This document shows, piece by piece, positions 1 to 3,268 of a stretch of 5,503 nt of DNA. Position 1 is the stretch's first letter; each line of letters begins with the position of its first letter. Made by a program: the position numbers and the translations under genes. The notes under the pieces are model-generated. The model was not told the origin of the DNA and ran no database searches. It saw nothing but the letters and a program-made list of their open reading frames with translations. Source of the stretch: Candidatus Woesearchaeota archaeon (lineage in GTDB: Archaea; Nanobdellota; Nanobdellia; Woesearchaeales; UBA10216); contig JAHFTU010000085.1 in NCBI GenBank assembly GCA_023269295.1, positions 1 to 5,503 on the forward strand, given 5' to 3'.

Positions 1-159
1 TTTGCAAACGGATACGTTGATGGGCTTATGGCTAGGCTTGTTGCTTCTGATCCTAACCTGAATTTTATCAGGCAGAACGCGCTTTCCAGACTCATTCCTA
101 ACTACCCTAAAGAGAAACAAGGACCTATCCGATTTGAGACTTCTATTTTAAGGCCATAA
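1..159 (+). CDS. C-terminal end of a tandem-duplicated lipoprotein-family protein (copy 1, 5'-partial)
   Basis: The frame is open from the first base to a TAA stop and gives 52 residues, the end of a protein that begins outside the window. From YVDG (base 13) to the final LRP it aligns with the end of the next gene with about 30 identities over 45 aligned residues. The shared blocks include YVDG, FIR, NALSRLIP, YP and the terminal ET..LRP; copy 1 carries three extra residues after the shared YVDG...R segment. It is therefore a paralog of copy 2 in direct tandem orientation, and its stop lies only 11 bases before the next ATG, which suggests co-transcription. Whether it also has a lipoprotein signal cannot be seen. 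Function is unknown. That it is a real coding end is well supported by the paralogy. Confidence 0.85.
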   Translation, partial: FANGYVDGLMARLVASDPNLNFIRQNALSRLIPNYPKEKQGPIRFETSILRP

Positions 160-170
160 TTGGTTTTCCT

Positions 171-1331
171 ATGAAGCTTGAGATTATATTGAGAAATTTT
201 GCAATTGGGGCGACTTACCTTACGCTGAGCGCCATTGCTTGCAATGGTGGTGCCACACCAACTGCACCATCAATGACAGCTACGCCTTCTCCTACTGCTG
301 CAGCTGCCAGCCCAACTCCGACTCTGCAGTATAACGCTCCTACCAGTACACCAACTGCGACAGCCACTCCCACTTCGCAGCCGCCAACAGCAACTGTAAC
401 TCCTTCACCAACGCCGACGGCAACGCCAATCGCAAGTTACACAGACGAGCAACTCAGACAGAAACTCTCAGGGTTGGTGGAAATACTGAGGGCAAATGAA
501 CCGGTGCTGGATGCTAATGGGAATGACTATAAGGGCTATGTTGGAAAAATTACGGACGCACTTGATGCGGGGTACTTTTTGTTTACCGGAAGAACCCTGC
601 AGCAGGATAGAATCAGCATTTTGCCTCTTGTAAAGAAAGACTACGATGCATTCATTGACAAACTACCATATACAAACGAACTAAAAGCGGACATGAAGGA
701 AAACTTCGGTGGCTTTGCGTGGGACGCTCTTAATCTAAAAACCGGTAAGCACGACTATTTTCTTGTCATTAGAGGAGACTTTCCCGCCAGCAGCGTATTC
801 TGGATAGGAACACGTGAAGTTGAGCAACCTCTTACTAACAGACTCGATCCGACTATAAGAAATACAACTATTGGATCTTTGGCACTGGGTGAAGCACGTG
901 AAGATATCGTTTCCAAAGGCATTTATAGAGCGCTTGAGGAATTCACCGGGAAAAACTTCACTAATTACGGCTCAAATGAGAAGAACATAGGTTACGTCAT
1001 GAAAAGATTAAGCGACTATCAAAAAACTTTGGAACAGGGGTTAACGTTTCAAAACTTTTCTGTAACAGGGATTATAATAACTTGGGCAACTGCTCAAGAG
1101 ATGGGTCTGCTCAAAGATGGACAACACGTTACTCCAAAAGACGATTACGCTTTATTTAAAACAATGGTAATGGGTGACGATGCTGCGCAGACGTATGTTG
1201 ATGGTATTTTGAGCCGTGTTGATCCTTCTTTGGACTTTATCAGGAAGAATGCGCTTTCTAGGCTTATTCCAGATTACCCTGCTGAGAAAGAAGGACCAGC
1301 AAGTATAGAAACCGCAGTATTGAGACCCTAA
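171..1331 (+). CDS. Predicted lipoprotein with Pro/Thr-rich linker and unknown C-terminal domain (copy 2)
   Basis: The product is 386 residues. Residues 1-23 form a short hydrophobic signal-like segment ending in AIA-C24, a lipobox-like site, so the mature protein is probably lipid-anchored through C24 on the cell surface; the basic N-region is weak (K2, R8). Residues 29-88 are a low-complexity Pro/Thr/Ser/Ala linker, typical of an extended stalk. Residues 90-386 make a mixed globular domain of mostly charged helices, with Asn-x-Ser/Thr sequons (NTT, NFT, NFS). I do not recognise this domain and see no catalytic motif. The ATG at 171 is chosen because it precedes the signal segment and sits 11 bases after the previous stop. 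No clear purine-rich ribosome binding site precedes it, so translation may depend on coupling or be leaderless. The last 45 residues are paralogous to copy 1, and the start resembles the stub at 1345. A surface or adhesive role is only inferred from the anchor and linker. Confidence 0.85.
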   Translation: MKLEIILRNFAIGATYLTLSAIACNGGATPTAPSMTATPSPTAAAASPTPTLQYNAPTSTPTATATPTSQPPTATVTPSPTPTATPIASYTDEQLRQKLSGLVEILRANEPVLDANGNDYKGYVGKITDALDAGYFLFTGRTLQQDRISILPLVKKDYDAFIDKLPYTNELKADMKENFGGFAWDALNLKTGKHDYFLVIRGDFPASSVFWIGTREVEQPLTNRLDPTIRNTTIGSLALGEAREDIVSKGIYRALEEFTGKNFTNYGSNEKNIGYVMKRLSDYQKTLEQGLTFQNFSVTGIIITWATAQEMGLLKDGQHVTPKDDYALFKTMVMGDDAAQTYVDGILSRVDPSLDFIRKNALSRLIPDYPAEKEGPASIETAVLRP

Positions 1332-1344
1332 GTGGTCTAATTCT

Positions 1345-1398
1345 ATGACTCTTGAAAGCTTGTTGCGGAACGCTGTGAATCCTGTTGTGGTATTATGA
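1345..1398 (+). pseudogene. 5' stub of a third lipoprotein-family copy (copy 3), truncated
   Basis: An ATG lies 13 bases after the stop of copy 2 and opens a 17-codon frame beginning MTLESLLRN, which ends in TGA at 1396-1398. Its start parallels that of copy 2 (MKLEIILRN), including the spacing and the CTATGA context, so I read it as the beginning of another family member. Similarity fades after about nine to eleven codons, roughly at 1375-1385, where the sequence passes into the Cys-rich stretch. The rest of the gene (over 350 codons if like copy 2) is missing. The alternative is a chance short ORF, but position, spacing and sequence together make that less likely. Confidence 0.6.
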
Positions 1399-1605
1399 CT
1401 GCGGTAACTGCGCACCTCCGCCGGGATGCACTCCTCAAGCTTCTTGCTCTGCCTTGGGCTGCGGCAAAACGGACAAATGCGGAACATACTGCGGCGACTG
1501 CCCGCCAATCAGCACTGACCCGTGCGCTGGAGTAAGCGACCCTGACAAGAGCCAGGCGTGCTGCGAAAGCAAAGGATTCGCATGGGCAAAGAGCGGAGAA
1601 ACAAG
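1385..1605 (+). pseudogene. Orphan Cys-rich extracellular-type module, fragment without its own start or stop
   Basis: The frame starting with a TTG at 1385 reads about 73 residues with 11 cysteines within 55 residues (CGNC, GC, SC, GC, KC, YC, DC, PC and ACC). The pattern LGCG...KCGTYCGDC resembles disulfide-rich modules of secreted or cell-surface proteins. The TTG is not a convincing start: no ribosome binding site precedes it and an in-frame TGA lies at 1376-1378. The frame stays open to 1765, but beyond about 1605 it is only the shadow of a minus-strand gene. A 60-base row inside it (1441-1500) counts 57% GC against about 38% in a copy 2 row (601-660). It is therefore probably an internal piece of a larger protein moved here. 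The 5' part of the minus-strand toxin-like gene is similarly GC-rich and also has a Cys-rich segment, so a related trunk gene is a possible source; this is inference. Confidence 0.55.
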
Positions 1606-1818
1606 GTCTTTCGGCGGATTTAGGAAGATGTCGGTGTTAAGCATGTTGATGGCGGCAATTACGTCCTTCTGGCTGCACATTTCTGTAAGCATACTAAGCA
1701 AATGTGACGTAAATTCTTCTCGTACTTCAGATTGGATTTTTTTGGGGTTTTCCTTAAGGATGTAAGCCCACTTTTCAAATCCTTCCAATTTGAGTACGCT
1801 CTTTCTTCGCTTAACCAT
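1435..1818 (-). CDS. Hypothetical helical protein, probably 3'-truncated with a hybrid tail
   Basis: From the ATG at 1818 the frame reads 127 residues. Residues 1-72 look like a genuine small helical protein: a basic start (MVKRRKS), then WAYILKENPKKI, an amphipathic EEFTSHLLSMLTEM stretch and DVIAAINMLNTDIF. From about residue 73 onward the translation is the antisense of the Cys-rich module, with a Pro/Leu/Ser-rich composition quite unlike the front half, so the original C-terminus is probably lost near 1600-1610. The chosen ATG is 5 bases after the preceding stop (1824), with AGG centred about 10 bases upstream. Upstream in-frame ATGs at 1854 and 1878 would overlap the preceding gene in what looks like shadow sequence. 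It is the last gene of the minus-strand operon. Family unknown; by position it may be a further immunity or accessory protein. Confidence 0.5.
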   Translation of the reverse strand: MVKRRKSVLKLEGFEKWAYILKENPKKIQSEVREEFTSHLLSMLTEMCSQKDVIAAINMLNTDIFLNPPKDLVSPLFAHANPLLSQHAWLLSGSLTPAHGSVLIGGQSPQYVPHLSVLPQPKAEQEA

Positions 1819-1823
1819 TTGTA

Positions 1824-2612
1824 TCAACCTTTGCCAATCAAACCTTGCAGCCATAAAACACCTGATATGTAATCCCATTTCTTGAAATTGCCAGTTATCA
1901 CGCTACCCAAAGCGTAAATCCAGAGCTCAAGAGACCCTTTGCCGAAAATGGCAACTTTTGTTTTGAAAACCCTGTTTGGCCCGAACTCAATGATGTCAAT
2001 TACCTGCCCCTGGAACATATAATCATCAGGATATGCCGACTCACTTTTTAGCGATGCTGGCAGAATGGCACACATCTTGTCAACGGCAAATTTTTCTTTC
2101 TTACCCACAATTCCTTCATTAGCCTTGGTAACACGGTATGCAAAAGCACCAAGTTTTACCTTCAGCTTTGAGCCAGCAGCGTACTTACCCTTGTTCTTAT
2201 AGTAGTCAAGGGCGAAAAAGCTAAGAGTTGCATCCCCTGTGTTAGCAGTAACCCAGGCTTCCAGGGCATTCTTCCATTGATCAACACTTTTTACTATTGT
2301 TTCATACTTGGTTGTGTTAGTGTTAATCGGATACCCAGTATATAATTGGCCATTAACGACCAATGAAAGAACATCAAGAGAAGCATTCACTCCCTTTATT
2401 CCAACATTGGCAGAAGTCTTGCCAAAGGCTGGCGTTTCTACCTTCAGGTCTTCCTTCTTGTCAGGCTCGCCTGCAGCCATCATTACAAGCCCCTCGACCA
2501 GTTTCATATTGCCAAGTGCAGCCTCAAAATGCGAACCGTGGCCGCCTGAGGGCGCTTCATTACTAACAGACTTAGATTCCCTGCTCTTCTTAAACTTGTC
2601 AAAAATTCCCAT
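1824..2612 (-). CDS. Hypothetical protein with C-terminal GVLWLQG motif, possible immunity or accessory protein
   Basis: The product is 262 residues with no signal peptide, so it is probably cytoplasmic. It starts MGIFDKFKK, a basic amphipathic leader, followed by a low-complexity stretch up to about residue 28. The middle has LSFFALDYYKNKGKY and a Lys-rich strand LKVKLGAF. The C-terminal third reads DDYMFQGQVIDIIEF, then strands FKTKVAIFG and LELWIYAL, and ends near GVLWLQGLI. From memory, the pairing of an FQGxV strand with a terminal GxLWLQG is a recurrent pattern in uncharacterised beta-rich proteins, some of them near toxin genes; I cannot name the family. The start is supported by AGGTGA four bases before the ATG. 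It lies 17 bases after the 212-residue gene and 5 bases before the next ORF. An immunity role is inferred only from position. Confidence 0.8.
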   Translation of the reverse strand: MGIFDKFKKSRESKSVSNEAPSGGHGSHFEAALGNMKLVEGLVMMAAGEPDKKEDLKVETPAFGKTSANVGIKGVNASLDVLSLVVNGQLYTGYPINTNTTKYETIVKSVDQWKNALEAWVTANTGDATLSFFALDYYKNKGKYAAGSKLKVKLGAFAYRVTKANEGIVGKKEKFAVDKMCAILPASLKSESAYPDDYMFQGQVIDIIEFGPNRVFKTKVAIFGKGSLELWIYALGSVITGNFKKWDYISGVLWLQGLIGKG

Positions 2613-2625
2613 CAGTTCACCTTCC
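2613..2625 (-). promoter_or_regulatory. Ribosome binding site of the 262-residue gene
   Basis: The minus strand reads GGAAGGTGA and then four bases before the ATG at 2612. AGGTGA matches the usual anti-Shine-Dalgarno core of 16S rRNA. It lies in the 17-base gap between the two genes and fixes the start codon. Confidence 0.75.
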
Positions 2626-2629
2626 CAGT

Positions 2630-3268
2630 TTAACGTTCGTACAAAACTTTCCTTAATTCACGCTGCATTGCCATTGAGGTATCAAAAGGATACCTGGTCA
2701 ATACTAGCAAAAAGGAGCCATCCCGCAAGGTTTCTGCCTTATATGCCTTGATGACTTCGTTCTTGAGAGGGTCATTTATACTAGACGAAACTCGCGTAAG
2801 CTTTTCTTTTCCAATGGCCTTTACAATGTCTGGATTGAATATGTTAAGCCAGGAAACAAAATCAGGCCTTTCAATTTCATCCTGCATTTCTGCGCTGTAG
2901 CTATAAACTGCAAGAGTCCCGTAAGCCCTGTCAGCTTTTAACTCAGAATACAAGTGAGTAGCTGTATTGATAAAAAAATCTGTAAAAGAAGGGTTATTCC
3001 CGAAATTAACTGGTTCGCTTACGAGAGTTAATTGACTCTGGTAATCCAGACTTAAACCACTGTTGCGGCCATGAAGAAAGCTTATTCTACCTCCTTGTGA
3101 TAGTCTTTCAACAGCCTCATCAAGAGAAGCTTTTACTTCGTCGCCTTTGACCCAAAAACTTAAGTATTTACAATCTCTGGCTAGGAGCCACTTGGCTACT
3201 TTTGCAAAAAAGTCTTTATCAATTTTTGCTTTTGCGTTTTCGAAATATACATAATAGGGGTCACTCAT
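2630..3268 (-). CDS. Candidate immunity protein for the upstream nuclease-type toxin
   Basis: The product is 212 residues with no signal peptide or membrane segment, so it is cytoplasmic, as expected of an immunity protein. Its ATG overlaps the stop of the toxin-like gene (ATGA) with an 8-base ribosome binding site, so translation is coupled to the toxin. In polymorphic toxin loci the immunity gene sits directly 3' of the toxin. The sequence is an alpha/beta mix. Near residues 138-155 there is SWLNIFNPDIVKAIGKEKL, and towards the end GSFLLVLTRYPFD. A Trp/Asn-containing segment, an IGxEKL helix and a late G-x-LLxLTxxPFD strand resemble the layout of some large immunity families (DUF3396 or Imm52-like), but I recall this only as a general pattern and would not assign the family. 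Its first half (SLDEAVERLSQGGRISF) is helical. What it would bind is the C-terminal nuclease domain; this is inference from context. Confidence 0.8.
   Translation of the reverse strand: MSDPYYVYFENAKAKIDKDFFAKVAKWLLARDCKYLSFWVKGDEVKASLDEAVERLSQGGRISFLHGRNSGLSLDYQSQLTLVSEPVNFGNNPSFTDFFINTATHLYSELKADRAYGTLAVYSYSAEMQDEIERPDFVSWLNIFNPDIVKAIGKEKLTRVSSSINDPLKNEVIKAYKAETLRDGSFLLVLTRYPFDTSMAMQRELRKVLYER

Larger units (their letters stand above)
1..1398 (+). repeat. Tandem array of paralogous genes (end of copy 1, full copy 2, start of copy 3)
   Basis: Three members of one family lie head to tail. The C-terminal coding ends of copies 1 and 2 (13-159 and 1194-1331) match closely. The intergenic spacers (160-170 and 1332-1344) share a TGGT element and end in CTATGA at the start codon. 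The first codons of copy 2 (MKLEIILRN) and of the stub (MTLESLLRN) also match. Divergence is at the protein level, so the duplication is old rather than a recent exact repeat. Confidence 0.8.

Noticed and set aside
1152..1508. 118-codon minus-strand frame across the end of copy 2
   Set aside because: It lies opposite the conserved C-terminus of the lipoprotein family, which is supported by paralogy, and it crosses the breakpoint near 1380.
1606..1765. Continuation of the Cys-rich frame to 1765
   Set aside because: After about 1605 this frame is the reverse of the minus-strand helical protein (its MLMAAITS stretch is antisense to DVIAAINML), so it is not part of the module.
1332..1824. Mobile element or attachment site at the junction
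   Set aside because: I saw no transposase, terminal inverted repeats or target duplication flanking the Cys-rich stretch, so an insertion sequence is not supported.
2308..2751. Plus-strand frames at 2308-2751 and 2363-2566
   Set aside because: They overlap the 262- and 212-residue genes on the other strand and read as low-complexity shadow sequence without ribosome binding sites.
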